The notes under the pieces: model-generated
The model's database searches: none
What the model was told of the DNA's origin: nothing
What the model saw: only the letters and a program-made list of their open reading frames with translations
NCBI GenBank assembly: GCA_018701215.1
Contig: JABIWH010000021.1
Coordinates: 84,434 to 148,433 of the forward strand
Direction of reading: 5' to 3'
Length of the DNA stretch: 64,000 bases
Source of the DNA: Rhodospirillaceae bacterium
Lineage (GTDB): Bacteria; Pseudomonadota; Alphaproteobacteria; GCA-2731375
Program-made: the position numbers and the translations under genes
In this document: positions 17,068 through 25,080 of the stretch, in pieces
Position numbering within the stretch: the stretch's first letter is position 1
Layout: every line of letters begins with the position of its first letter

Positions 17068-17673
17068 ATGGGACGAATTAATCGCGATACGGTGATCGCC
17101 GTTATCCTATTGTGTCTGGTCGGCTTCCTATATTACGCCAGCTACGGCATCAGAACGCCGGAGTTTGATCGCCTCGCACCGGGCCAAATGGGGCCGGGCC
17201 TGTGGCCGCGCATGATTCTGATCGGTCTTGCGGTTATGGGTGTTTTTTACCTGCTGCAATCGATTGTTGATCCGCCGCCGCCGGCGGAGAAGCTTGGCGG
17301 TTTGATCGGCTGGTATCGCCACTATCGCAATCCAATCTGGTGCTTCGCCGCGTTCGCCGCATTTTTGACGGTCATTCCGTTCCTGGGGATGCTGATTGCC
17401 GGCGCGCTTTTCGTGTTCGGCCTCATGACCCTGCTTGGTCCCAAAAATTCGGTTGCGCTGAAACAACATGTGCTGACAACCCTTGGGACGGTCGGCGGCA
17501 TGTGGTTCATTTTCGCCTGCCTGTTGGAGGTGCAACTGCCGAAAGGTGAATTTACCGGCGGTTTGGAGGAATGGCTGGCCGTCAATGTTTGCGGGCTGGT
17601 TGCCTCGATCGGCGAGGCCGTCGCCTGGATTGATGGTGGCGCCTGCCACCTCGCATCGGCGCCGATCGTCTAA
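17068..17673 (+). CDS. Tripartite tricarboxylate transporter TctB family protein
   Basis: A 201-residue small membrane subunit. Four hydrophobic segments are visible: VIAVILLCLVGFLYYASY near 10 to 27, ILIGLAVMGVFYLLQSI near 50, FAAFAAFLTVIPFLGMLIAGALFVFG near 95 to 120, and TTLGTVGGMWFIFACLLEV near 140. The motif FPxxPG is replaced by LAPGQMGPGLWPRM, a common variant. Sandwiched between tctC and tctA, it forms the integral complex with TctA. The last about 35 residues are longer than usual and hydrophobic. Confidence 0.82.
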   Translation: MGRINRDTVIAVILLCLVGFLYYASYGIRTPEFDRLAPGQMGPGLWPRMILIGLAVMGVFYLLQSIVDPPPPAEKLGGLIGWYRHYRNPIWCFAAFAAFLTVIPFLGMLIAGALFVFGLMTLLGPKNSVALKQHVLTTLGTVGGMWFIFACLLEVQLPKGEFTGGLEEWLAVNVCGLVASIGEAVAWIDGGACHLASAPIV

Positions 17674-17683
17674 GGCCATCAGT

Positions 17684-19372
17684 ATGATTATCGAAAACAT
17701 AACGATAGCCGCCAGTGAGATTTTCACCCTGGGCACGATTTTTCTGATGACGCTGGGCGTTGTTGCCGGTTTGATTGCCGGTGCCATCCCTGGATTTACC
17801 ATCGCCATGGCCGTGGTTCTGGTGCTGCCTTTCACGTTCGGAATGAATCCGGTGCAAGGTCTTGCCACGATGATAGGCGTTTACGTCGGCGGGCTTTCCG
17901 GTGGACTGATGGCGGGCATTCTAACCGGCATCCCCGGCACACCGTCATCCGTGGCCACAACCTTTGACGGTTTCCCCCTTGCCCGCAAGGGACAGCCGGG
18001 ACTGGCCTTGGGTGTTGGCGTATGGGCATCATTTTTTGGCGGCGTGATCAGCGCGGCGGTGCTGGTCCTGGTGGCGCCGCAACTGGCGCGGATTGGTCAG
18101 GAATTCCAGCCTTGGGATTATTTCGCCCTGATGATGTTTGCCCTAACGGTAACGGCCTCGCTTGCCGGCGATAATATGGTGAAAGGTTTGATTGCCGGGC
18201 TGATCGGCCTGTTCGTCGCAACCATTGGCGAGGATGCCGTTGTCGGCGTGCCGCGTTTTACCTTTGGCGTGGATTCTGTCCAACAGGGCTTTGCATTCCT
18301 GCCCGTATTGATCGGCCTGTTCGCCTTCACTCGTCTGTTGTCCGATGTGCAGGACAGACAAAAGGCGCAGCAAAACCTTGGCGCCAGTTCGGCGGAAGCC
18401 GTTCGATTAGAGCATATGAAGGCAGCGCGCGAAGTGCTGTCCCGGTGGGTCAATTTGGTTCGCTCTTCCTTGATTGGCGTCTTCATCGGCGTGCTGCCGG
18501 CGGCGGGAAGCTCTATTTCGAATATCCTGGCCTATGACCAGGCAAAGAAGAACTCCAAGGAAGCGGACAAATTCGGGACCGGTCATATTGATGGCATCAT
18601 AGCCCCTGAAGCGGCCAACAACGCAACGGCCGGCGGCGCCCTTATCGTCATGATGGCGCTGGGAATTCCCGGCGATATCATCACCGCCGTCATGCTCGGC
18701 GCCCTGTTGATCCACGACGTCGTGCCCAGCCCCACATTCATTACTGACGAACCGGTGATCGCCTATTCAATCTTTATTGCGTTCTTTGTCGCCAATTTCC
18801 TCATGCTTGCAATGCAGTCCTTGACCCTGCGCGGGTTCGTGGCCGTGACCCGGGTGCGGATGTATATGCTGGCCTCGGTCATCCTGTTTTACTGCGCACT
18901 TGGTGTATTTGCGCTCAACAATGTTCAATTCGATATGTGGACTCTGCTTTGGTTTGGTATCGGCGGATTTGTCATGCGGATGTTCGGCTTTCCCATTGTC
19001 CCGGTTATTCTCGGCGTGGTGCTGGGCAATATTGCGGAAAATGCACTGGCCCAGGTTATCGCCCTTTCTAACGACCCGACGCCATTCGTGACCCGCCCGT
19101 GGTCGCTGTTCTTTATTGTCCTGGGGCTATTTTCCTCTTTCTTCCATATTTATCAAAAGCGGCGCGGCCTATCCCGCTGGACGCTTGCTTTCATCCCGGC
19201 CATGTATCTGACGCTCAGCATTCCGGTCTTCATGATGGAAGGGACCGTTCGTCCCGTCCTAGGCGTGGGTCTGGGTTTATTCGGTCTCTATCTACTTTTC
19301 AGGCGGCACCGCTCGGGGTGGGTCATTGACGGGCCGAAAGAGCGGATTGCAACCGGTGGGTTGGAGGGCTAG
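17684..19372 (+). CDS. Tripartite tricarboxylate transporter permease (TctA family)
   Basis: A 562-residue membrane protein with about 12 hydrophobic segments. It shows the family motif GAIPGFTIAMAVVLVLPFTFGM near residue 35, GVYVGGLSGGLMAGILTGIPGTPSS near 65 to 90, and the mirrored second-half motif GVLPAAGSSISNILAYDQAKK near 275. The frame is open upstream to 17483, but ATG 17684 starts the usual N-terminus and lies 10 bases after the tctB stop. It is the channel-forming subunit for carboxylate import energised by an ion gradient. The C-terminal about 60 residues (LSRWTLAFIPAMYLTL and onward) extend beyond the typical 500-residue length. Confidence 0.87.
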   Translation: MIIENITIAASEIFTLGTIFLMTLGVVAGLIAGAIPGFTIAMAVVLVLPFTFGMNPVQGLATMIGVYVGGLSGGLMAGILTGIPGTPSSVATTFDGFPLARKGQPGLALGVGVWASFFGGVISAAVLVLVAPQLARIGQEFQPWDYFALMMFALTVTASLAGDNMVKGLIAGLIGLFVATIGEDAVVGVPRFTFGVDSVQQGFAFLPVLIGLFAFTRLLSDVQDRQKAQQNLGASSAEAVRLEHMKAAREVLSRWVNLVRSSLIGVFIGVLPAAGSSISNILAYDQAKKNSKEADKFGTGHIDGIIAPEAANNATAGGALIVMMALGIPGDIITAVMLGALLIHDVVPSPTFITDEPVIAYSIFIAFFVANFLMLAMQSLTLRGFVAVTRVRMYMLASVILFYCALGVFALNNVQFDMWTLLWFGIGGFVMRMFGFPIVPVILGVVLGNIAENALAQVIALSNDPTPFVTRPWSLFFIVLGLFSSFFHIYQKRRGLSRWTLAFIPAMYLTLSIPVFMMEGTVRPVLGVGLGLFGLYLLFRRHRSGWVIDGPKERIATGGLEG

Positions 19373-19385
19373 GGATAGGACCGTC

Positions 19386-20108
19386 TTACCCAGGCAATGA
19401 CGCCGCCTTCCGTGGGCGTAACATAACGAAGACAAAAGCCGCCAGCGCCATGGCGCGCAGCGCGGGTTGGCCCCAGACCGATAGAAGCGTCTCCTTCAGA
19501 TCGCCAAAGGCCAGCTTTTGCGCAGGGCGCCGGTCACGGTCAAAGGTGGCGCGGCAGGACGCCAGACCCACGGCGATCAACAGGCAGGTGCCGGCCACCA
19601 CGAAGAGCGCCTGTTGCCAACCGATCCAGGCCGACAGCGGCAGGATCAGGGCACCGGCGATGGCAATGCCGGCGGGAACGCCTGTCTGCTTGATTGAGAA
19701 TATCAGCGGCGACAGTTTCGCGGGCGCATAACGAGCCAGAATTTCAGAGCTGGCCGGCGTCGCCGAAGTGGAGCCGGCGCTGATCAACAACGCGCCGAGG
19801 ATGACCATCACCAAACCAACGGGAGAGCCAAGGCCGGCCAGGGCGGCAAAGCCCAGACCGGTTGCCATCAACAAGCCGCCCACCTGACTGATCCGAATGG
19901 CGCCATAGCGGATAATGAACGTGCCGCAGCCGGCCATCACCGCCATGCCCATGCAGGAAAAGATCCAGGTATAGACCAGCACGGCTTCGGAGGCGACGCC
20001 CAGGGCGGGTGCCATGGCGGGAAAAAGCACCGGCACCGTGGTCTTGGCCGCGGTCGCCATGGTCTGCTGGATCAACATGGCGACAACGGCGAGAAGAAGC
20101 AGCGGCAT
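19386..20108 (-). pseudogene. Truncated MFS transporter (N-terminal half only)
   Basis: 240 codons that match the first half of a major facilitator: about six hydrophobic segments, then a basic loop (CRATFDRDRRPAQK), then the start of a seventh helix (LRAMALAAFVFVML). The sequence then switches to RPRKAASLPG and stops. Typical family members have about 400 residues and 12 helices. The break lies at about 19410, right behind the TctA stop codon at 19372. The simplest reading is a deletion or insertion junction that removed the second half. It starts 7 bases after the LLM gene and is the last gene of that operon. A functional half-transporter is possible but unlikely. Confidence 0.7.
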
Positions 20109-20115
20109 GGATCAG

Positions 20116-20997
20116 CTATGCCAGCGGGGGCAGTTTCCGCAGCACGTCTTCCCGTAATTGGGCCAGGTTCTCGTCCAGGTCTCCAAGACCCAGCCTATGC
20201 AGGGGCACCAAAAGGCGCGTAACGCCCAAGTCGCGGTATGCTTCAAGGCCTTCCATGCCATCGGAAAAGCCGCGCCACAGGGCCGTGATCTCGATGCTGT
20301 CCGGATCGCGGCCCGCCGTCTCCGCCGTTGCCCGCAACCGCCCCAGCGTATCGGCCAGTTCGGCGGCATCATTGGTGAAACCAAACCAGCCATCGCCCAT
20401 GGCCACGGTGCGGCGCAGGGCCGCCGGGCTGTGACCGCCGATGATAATGGGCGGATGGGGCCGCTGTGCCGGCAGGGGGTGGCTTTTGAAGCCGCGCCAA
20501 TCGAGGTGATCGCTTTGATGCTCCACCGTTTTGCCGGACCAGACCTTTTTCATGGCCACCAGATAGTCATCAAATCGTTTGCCCCGGCCCGCGAACGGCG
20601 CGCCCATGACCTTGAACTCCTCGGCCAGCCAACCGACGCCCAGGCCCAGCAACAACCTACCCCCCGACAGATGGTCGAGCGCGGCCACCTGCTTGGCCAA
20701 CAGCATGGGATTGCTTTGCGGCAGGATGTTGATGCCCGTGCCCAGGCGCAGTTTTGTGCTATGGGCCGCGATAAAGGACAAGGTAATCAGCGGATCGGCA
20801 AACGGGGTTTCCGCCGGTATGCCAAGTTTTCCCGAATTATTGTAGGGATAGCGGGAGGCATAATCCTCGGGAATGATCACATGTTCGCCGGTCCAGACAG
20901 ATTCAAAGCCGGCTGTTTCCAGCTTCGCAACCAGGGGCGGCAGGCTAACGGATGCATCCGCATGCCCCATGTTGATGCCGAACAAGCCGATTTTCAT
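20116..20997 (-). CDS. LLM class F420-dependent-type oxidoreductase
   Basis: A 293-residue TIM-barrel oxidoreductase starting MKIGLFGINMGHADASVSL. It contains LETAGFESVWTGEHVIIPEDY near residues 27 to 47, RLGTGINILPQSNPMLLAKQVAALDHLSGGRLLLGLGVGW near 80 to 120, and a PIIIGGHSPAALRR segment near 175 that is typical of the F420-type (TIGR03619-like) branch. Whether this organism makes F420 cannot be told from the window; FMN use is possible. An AGGAG lies just upstream of the ATG. It follows the transketolase C-terminal subunit by 9 bases, within one operon. Confidence 0.83.
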   Translation of the reverse strand: MKIGLFGINMGHADASVSLPPLVAKLETAGFESVWTGEHVIIPEDYASRYPYNNSGKLGIPAETPFADPLITLSFIAAHSTKLRLGTGINILPQSNPMLLAKQVAALDHLSGGRLLLGLGVGWLAEEFKVMGAPFAGRGKRFDDYLVAMKKVWSGKTVEHQSDHLDWRGFKSHPLPAQRPHPPIIIGGHSPAALRRTVAMGDGWFGFTNDAAELADTLGRLRATAETAGRDPDSIEITALWRGFSDGMEGLEAYRDLGVTRLLVPLHRLGLGDLDENLAQLREDVLRKLPPLA

Positions 20998-21006
20998 AAA
21001 AAACTC

Positions 21007-21975
21007 CTATTTCAATAAGTCCCGGCAGGCCTCCGTGATGGCGGCCTGGCTCATGCCGTAGTGCTCCCGCACCTTCGCCGTGGGACCGACGATACAGAAT
21101 TCGTCCGGCATGCCGATCATGCGCATGGCCGTCGGCTGTTCCAGGGCCAATAGCTCGGCCACGGCACCGCCCAGACCACCCGTCGTGCGGTGTTCTTCCG
21201 CCGTGACAATGGCGCCGGTTTCCGCCGCCGCCGCCAGCACCGCATCCCGGTCCAGGGGCTTGATGGTATGCATGTTCAAGACGCGGGCGCCGATGCCATT
21301 CCCCGCCAGGGCATCCGCCGCCGCCAGGGCGGGCGCGACCAACGCACCGCAGGCAATGATCGTGACATCACCGCCCGTACGCAGCTGATCAGCCCGACCG
21401 ACCCTGAAACCGTCACCGGCAAGATCCGTCACGGGTTCTTCCTCGAATTTGCCGCCCAGGCGGATATAGCTGGGGCCGTCCAAATTCTCGGTCGCCATGG
21501 CCGCATGCCAGGTCTGCCGGGCGTCCGCCGGCACCACCACGGTCATGTTCGGCATGTTGCGCATGATCGCCAGATCCTCCACCGCATGATGAGTGCCCCC
21601 CGCCATGCCAAGGACGATGCCGCCGCAAGCCGCGCCAATAACGACGCGCTGGTTGGCGTAGGCCACATCATTGCGCAGCTGTTCCAGCGAACGCGCGGTA
21701 ATGAACGGCGCATAACCGCACAGGATCGGCCGCATGCCCGTGGTCGCCAGGCCAGAGGCGATGCCCATGGCAGACTGCTCGGCGATGCCGGCCTCGATCA
21801 GACGTTCCGGGCTGGCTTCGAGAAAGCCGCGCAAGCCGAACAGATCGATGGTGTCGGCGGAAATCGCCACCACCTTGTCATCATTGCCCGCCAGTTCACC
21901 GACCGCCAAGCCAAAGGCCAGGCGCGATTGGTTTTCCGATCTACGTTCCCACTCCGGGGCTTCCTGCACGCTCAT
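21007..21975 (-). CDS. Transketolase, C-terminal subunit (split transketolase)
   Basis: A 322-residue protein covering the pyrimidine-binding and C-terminal domains of transketolase/DXPS-like enzymes. RLIEAGIAEQSAMGIASGLA near residue 60 holds the catalytic Glu that activates thiamine diphosphate. GTHHAVEDLAIMRNMPNMTVVVPADARQ follows near 135 to 160, and the C-terminal domain has GAIVTAEEHRTTGGLGGAV. Its ATG overlaps the stop of the N-terminal subunit by 4 bases, as expected for subunits of one enzyme. Split transketolases outside the pentose-phosphate genes often serve special sugar or C2-transfer catabolism. The substrate is unknown. Confidence 0.88.
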   Translation of the reverse strand: MSVQEAPEWERRSENQSRLAFGLAVGELAGNDDKVVAISADTIDLFGLRGFLEASPERLIEAGIAEQSAMGIASGLATTGMRPILCGYAPFITARSLEQLRNDVAYANQRVVIGAACGGIVLGMAGGTHHAVEDLAIMRNMPNMTVVVPADARQTWHAAMATENLDGPSYIRLGGKFEEEPVTDLAGDGFRVGRADQLRTGGDVTIIACGALVAPALAAADALAGNGIGARVLNMHTIKPLDRDAVLAAAAETGAIVTAEEHRTTGGLGGAVAELLALEQPTAMRMIGMPDEFCIVGPTAKVREHYGMSQAAITEACRDLLK

Positions 21976-22805
21976 GACGGCTCTCCCAACTCGGCCAAGG
22001 CCTTTTCGTAGACTTCATCGGTGACCAGGTTGTTGTGCCAGAGGAAACTATCCTCGGCGAAGCTGACGCCCTTGCCCTTGATGGTATGGGCGATAATCAT
22101 TGATGGTTTATCGCTGGCGAAAGGCAATGCATCCAAGGCTTCGACCACAGCCGCCATGTCGTGGCCGTCGATTTCGCGCACGGCCCAGCCAAAGGCGTCC
22201 CATTTCTGGGCCACCGGCTCCAACCCCATCATCTGGCCCACATGGCCGCTTTGCTGGATCTTGTTGTAGTCCAGGATCGCCGTCAGGTTCGACAGGCCCA
22301 TATGGGCCGCCGCCATTGCCCCCTCCCAGTTCGAGCCCTCCTGCAACTCGCCATCGCCGATCATCACACAGGTGCGGAAATCCTTGCCCTGCATGCGCGC
22401 GCCCAGGGCCATGCCCATGGCGACGGACAGGCCGTGGCCAAGACCTCCCGTGCTCATCTCCACACCCGCCATCTTGATATCGGGATGCATCCCGAACGGC
22501 GAGAGATAAGCGTAAAACTGATCGAGCACGCTGTCATCGATAAAGCCGGCGCGGGCCAGCGCGGCGCCAAGCGCCGCATTGGCATGGCCCTTGGACAATA
22601 CGAAGCGGTCACGGTCCGGCCAATCAGGCTCGTCAGGGCGTAGGCGCAAATGATGGAAATACAACGCGGCGAGAATATCCGCCGCCGATGACGAGCCCCC
22701 CATATGGCCGGATCCGGCGGCATGCAGGGCGCGCCATACATTGCGCCTTATATGCAGAGCGTCATTCTGCAGGCCTTCGAGCTTGGCCTGATAGTTACTT
22801 GTCAT
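21972..22805 (-). CDS. Transketolase, N-terminal subunit (split transketolase)
   Basis: A 277-residue thiamine-diphosphate-binding subunit. SGHMGGSSSAADILAALYFH near residues 32 to 51 and the diphosphate/metal motif GDG (150-152) through N181 (DYNKIQQSG) are intact. STGGLGHGLSVAMGMALGARM precedes it. The frame opens at 22841, but ATG 22805 was chosen because AGAGGA lies about 8 bases upstream. It is followed by the C-terminal subunit with a 4-base overlap and preceded by a PhyH-family dioxygenase, all on the minus strand. Confidence 0.88.
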   Translation of the reverse strand: MTSNYQAKLEGLQNDALHIRRNVWRALHAAGSGHMGGSSSAADILAALYFHHLRLRPDEPDWPDRDRFVLSKGHANAALGAALARAGFIDDSVLDQFYAYLSPFGMHPDIKMAGVEMSTGGLGHGLSVAMGMALGARMQGKDFRTCVMIGDGELQEGSNWEGAMAAAHMGLSNLTAILDYNKIQQSGHVGQMMGLEPVAQKWDAFGWAVREIDGHDMAAVVEALDALPFASDKPSMIIAHTIKGKGVSFAEDSFLWHNNLVTDEVYEKALAELGEPS

Positions 22806-22837
22806 GAGTAATTGTCCTCTTTGCGCAACGCCGCCAA

Positions 22838-23680
22838 TCAAGAATTTGGCTGCAACATCAACTCCACCTGGTCCTCTGGCACATAGACGTATGAGCCGGG
22901 GCGGAAGTCATAGCCCAGGTCACCCAACAGGCGCCGTTGCCGGGGCGTGCATTGTTCCGCCACGTGCGATGCCACGGCATAGTCATAAGGGCGCACGAAC
23001 ATCTGGCAGTAATTGTACAACAATGTCTTGCGCGCCTTGCCGGAGGTATTGATGCCCGGTCCGTGCCACAGGGAATGGGAGAAAATAATGCAATCCCCCG
23101 CCTTGCCCATCAGGGGTACGGCGCCCGGCGTCGTCGGCGTTACGATCGGTTCGTCCAATTCCGGAAAAGGCCGCATGTGGCTGCCTGGAAAGACCGTGAA
23201 ATTGGCACTGTCGGGCTCCAGAACATCCGTCAAAAGATACAGCGCCTTCATGGCCAGGGGCCGGCTGGTTTCCGTTACCCGGACCCGGCGCAGGCCTTCG
23301 CCGCCGTCGGTATGCGTGTAACCGAGAAAGCCGGGGTCCGAGGCGCGCACAATTGCCTGGGACATGGAGAATGACAGATACGGCCCCATGATATCGACCA
23401 CCAGATCGAACACTTCGGGCCGGTCGATCAGATCCCGGAATGCCTGGTCGTAGGGCAGGATGTCCCGGCGGTCCATGAAACTTTCCGGATCCGGGTTGCC
23501 ATGCTCCACCCAGCCATAATGGCCGCGCGGCAGGTTTGTCGGCTCCCAGCCCGGCTCGGCCCGGATATTGTCGACGGCATCGCAAAGTGCTGCGGCTTCC
23601 TCGGCGTCAAATACGCCAGGCAGACGGACATAGCCGTCAATTTCCCAGGCGCGGCGCTGTTCCTTGGTCAAAGTTCGCAT
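22838..23680 (-). CDS. Phytanoyl-CoA dioxygenase (PhyH) family protein
   Basis: A 280-residue Fe(II)/2-oxoglutarate-dependent oxygenase. The iron triad is H123 and D125 in YTHTDGGEG and H206 in SHSLWHGPGI, with an Arg about 11 residues later (GKARKTLLYNY) to bind 2-oxoglutarate. FTVFPGSHMRPFPE is the usual cupin turn. These enzymes hydroxylate a carbon next to a carboxyl, amine or phosphonate; the substrate here is unknown. GGGGAGG precedes the ATG. It is the first gene of the operon with the split transketolase and is divergent from the citryl-CoA lyase-like gene. Confidence 0.85.
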   Translation of the reverse strand: MRTLTKEQRRAWEIDGYVRLPGVFDAEEAAALCDAVDNIRAEPGWEPTNLPRGHYGWVEHGNPDPESFMDRRDILPYDQAFRDLIDRPEVFDLVVDIMGPYLSFSMSQAIVRASDPGFLGYTHTDGGEGLRRVRVTETSRPLAMKALYLLTDVLEPDSANFTVFPGSHMRPFPELDEPIVTPTTPGAVPLMGKAGDCIIFSHSLWHGPGINTSGKARKTLLYNYCQMFVRPYDYAVASHVAEQCTPRQRRLLGDLGYDFRPGSYVYVPEDQVELMLQPNS

Positions 23681-23798
23681 GTTGGTTTCCTCCCCTTTTC
23701 AGCCATGCTCCCAAATTGCCGGGCCGAACACAACCTTGTTTGCACCTTGAATTGCCCGCCAAATCTGACACCTTGTGCATGGCGATAAGGAAACATGC

Positions 23799-23814
23799 AG
23801 GAGGATATCCGGTG
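23799..23814 (+). promoter_or_regulatory. Consensus ribosome-binding site and GTG start of the citryl-CoA lyase-like gene
   Basis: A full AGGAGG lies at 23799-23804, then 7 bases, then GTG at 23812. This decides the start against several upstream in-frame ATGs and the ATG 15 bases downstream. Confidence 0.7.
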
Positions 23815-24603
23815 CCCACACAAGATATGTCGAGCTGGAGGACCAGCATTTCCCAGGTCATCAGTACCGAGGATAAAGAGGAAATCATGGTTAGGGGCCA
23901 ACCGCTGAGCCAGTTGATCGGCAAGATTTCATTCGCCGAGATGATGTTCCTGATGCTGCGGGGCAGTCTGCCGACACCGGAACAGGCGCATGTGTTGGAC
24001 GCGCTGCTGGTCGCCTCGGTCGAACACGGCATCGCGCCGCCCTCCATGATCAGCCGCTGTTTTGCCTCCTATGGCACTTCAATCCAGGCGGCGGTGGGCG
24101 GCGGCGTGCTGGCGTTCGGTGACCGCATGGGCGGGCTTGGCGAACAATTGGGCCAGACAATGGTGGCGCACTTGGCGAAATATGATCCCGCCAACCAGAC
24201 GATTGCTGATGAAGTCCTCGGCGATGTAGCCGCCCGGATCGTCGAGGAAGCCGGAAGTAGCGGCCAGCGCGTACCAGGCTATGGCATTCCCCTGCACGGC
24301 GCCGATCCACGGGCGCCCGGTGTCCTGGCGGTGGCGCGCGAAAAAGGCACCTTTGGTAATTACTGCCGCCTTGGTATGGCGGTCGAGGCAGCACTTGCCG
24401 CCCAACGTGGCGGCAAGACGGTGCCCATGAACCTGGACGGCGTCGGCGCGGTGGTCATCCTTGATCTGGGCTTTAGCTGGCAAAGCACCCGGCTGTTTCT
24501 GCTGACCCCGCGTTCGGTTTCCATGGGCGCGCATTATTTGGAGGAACAAGAGCAAGACAGCACCTGGCGCCATATACCGGCCAGTCAAATCAGCTATGAT
24601 TGA
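23812..24603 (+). CDS. Citryl-CoA lyase / citrate-synthase-like protein, short form
   Basis: A 263-residue member of the citrate synthase superfamily, much shorter than citrate synthase (about 430). The segment VPGYGIPLHGADPRAPGVL near residue 155 carries the conserved active-site His and the DPR of the family. NLDGVGAVVILDLGF near 205 has the acidic residue of the large domain. Short members include citryl-CoA lyase, which cleaves a C-C bond of an acyl-CoA to give acetyl-CoA and an oxo-acid. The reaction here could run either way on an unknown substrate. It is divergent from PhyH and followed after 27 bases by a small barrel protein. Confidence 0.75.
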   Translation: MPTQDMSSWRTSISQVISTEDKEEIMVRGQPLSQLIGKISFAEMMFLMLRGSLPTPEQAHVLDALLVASVEHGIAPPSMISRCFASYGTSIQAAVGGGVLAFGDRMGGLGEQLGQTMVAHLAKYDPANQTIADEVLGDVAARIVEEAGSSGQRVPGYGIPLHGADPRAPGVLAVAREKGTFGNYCRLGMAVEAALAAQRGGKTVPMNLDGVGAVVILDLGFSWQSTRLFLLTPRSVSMGAHYLEEQEQDSTWRHIPASQISYD

Positions 24604-24630
24604 TCACGGAATTAATTTAGGAGACGACAG

Positions 24631-24981
24631 ATGCCCTTCAATGCCAAATACGCCTTCATGGTCAGCATGGATGTCGATGCCGACAAGGAAGCCTTGTTCA
24701 ACGAGGTCTACGACGACGAACATATCCCCGCCCTGTTGAAAGTAGACGGCGTGGTCGCAGTGTCCCGCCTGAAGACCGTGCCCGCCACCTTGGCCATGGG
24801 CGGTGAGGAACATGCGGTGACGGGCGAAGGCCTGCCTCATTACATCGCCATCTACGAGATCGACAGCCCGGAAGTGCTGAACAGCGCCGCCTGGGCCGAG
24901 GCAGTAGAGGCAGGCCGCTGGGGCGGCCAGGTGCGCCCCTACACCACCAATCGCCAGCACGTGTTGCGCAAATTGATCTGA
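24631..24981 (+). CDS. Small dimeric alpha-beta barrel-like protein of unknown function
   Basis: A 116-residue protein. The order strand (YAFMVSMDV), helix (DKEALFNEVYDDEHIPALL), strand (GVVAVSRLKTV), then strand (HYIAIYEID) and helix is that of ferredoxin-like dimeric alpha-beta barrel (EthD-like) proteins. Those often act as small hydratases, cyclases or monooxygenases, or as non-catalytic binders. A His in DDEHIPALL may be functional. GGAGACGA lies upstream of the ATG. It probably shares a transcript with the citryl-CoA lyase-like gene. I do not recognise a specific activity. Confidence 0.7.
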   Translation: MPFNAKYAFMVSMDVDADKEALFNEVYDDEHIPALLKVDGVVAVSRLKTVPATLAMGGEEHAVTGEGLPHYIAIYEIDSPEVLNSAAWAEAVEAGRWGGQVRPYTTNRQHVLRKLI

Positions 24982-25080
24982 GCAGGCATCGGACAAAAAA
25001 GCATCTTGAACTGGACTTGTATGCCGGCTGACATATTTCCCCCCTGTGAGGAGTTCTATTCTGGCAGGCGAGTTTGCTGC

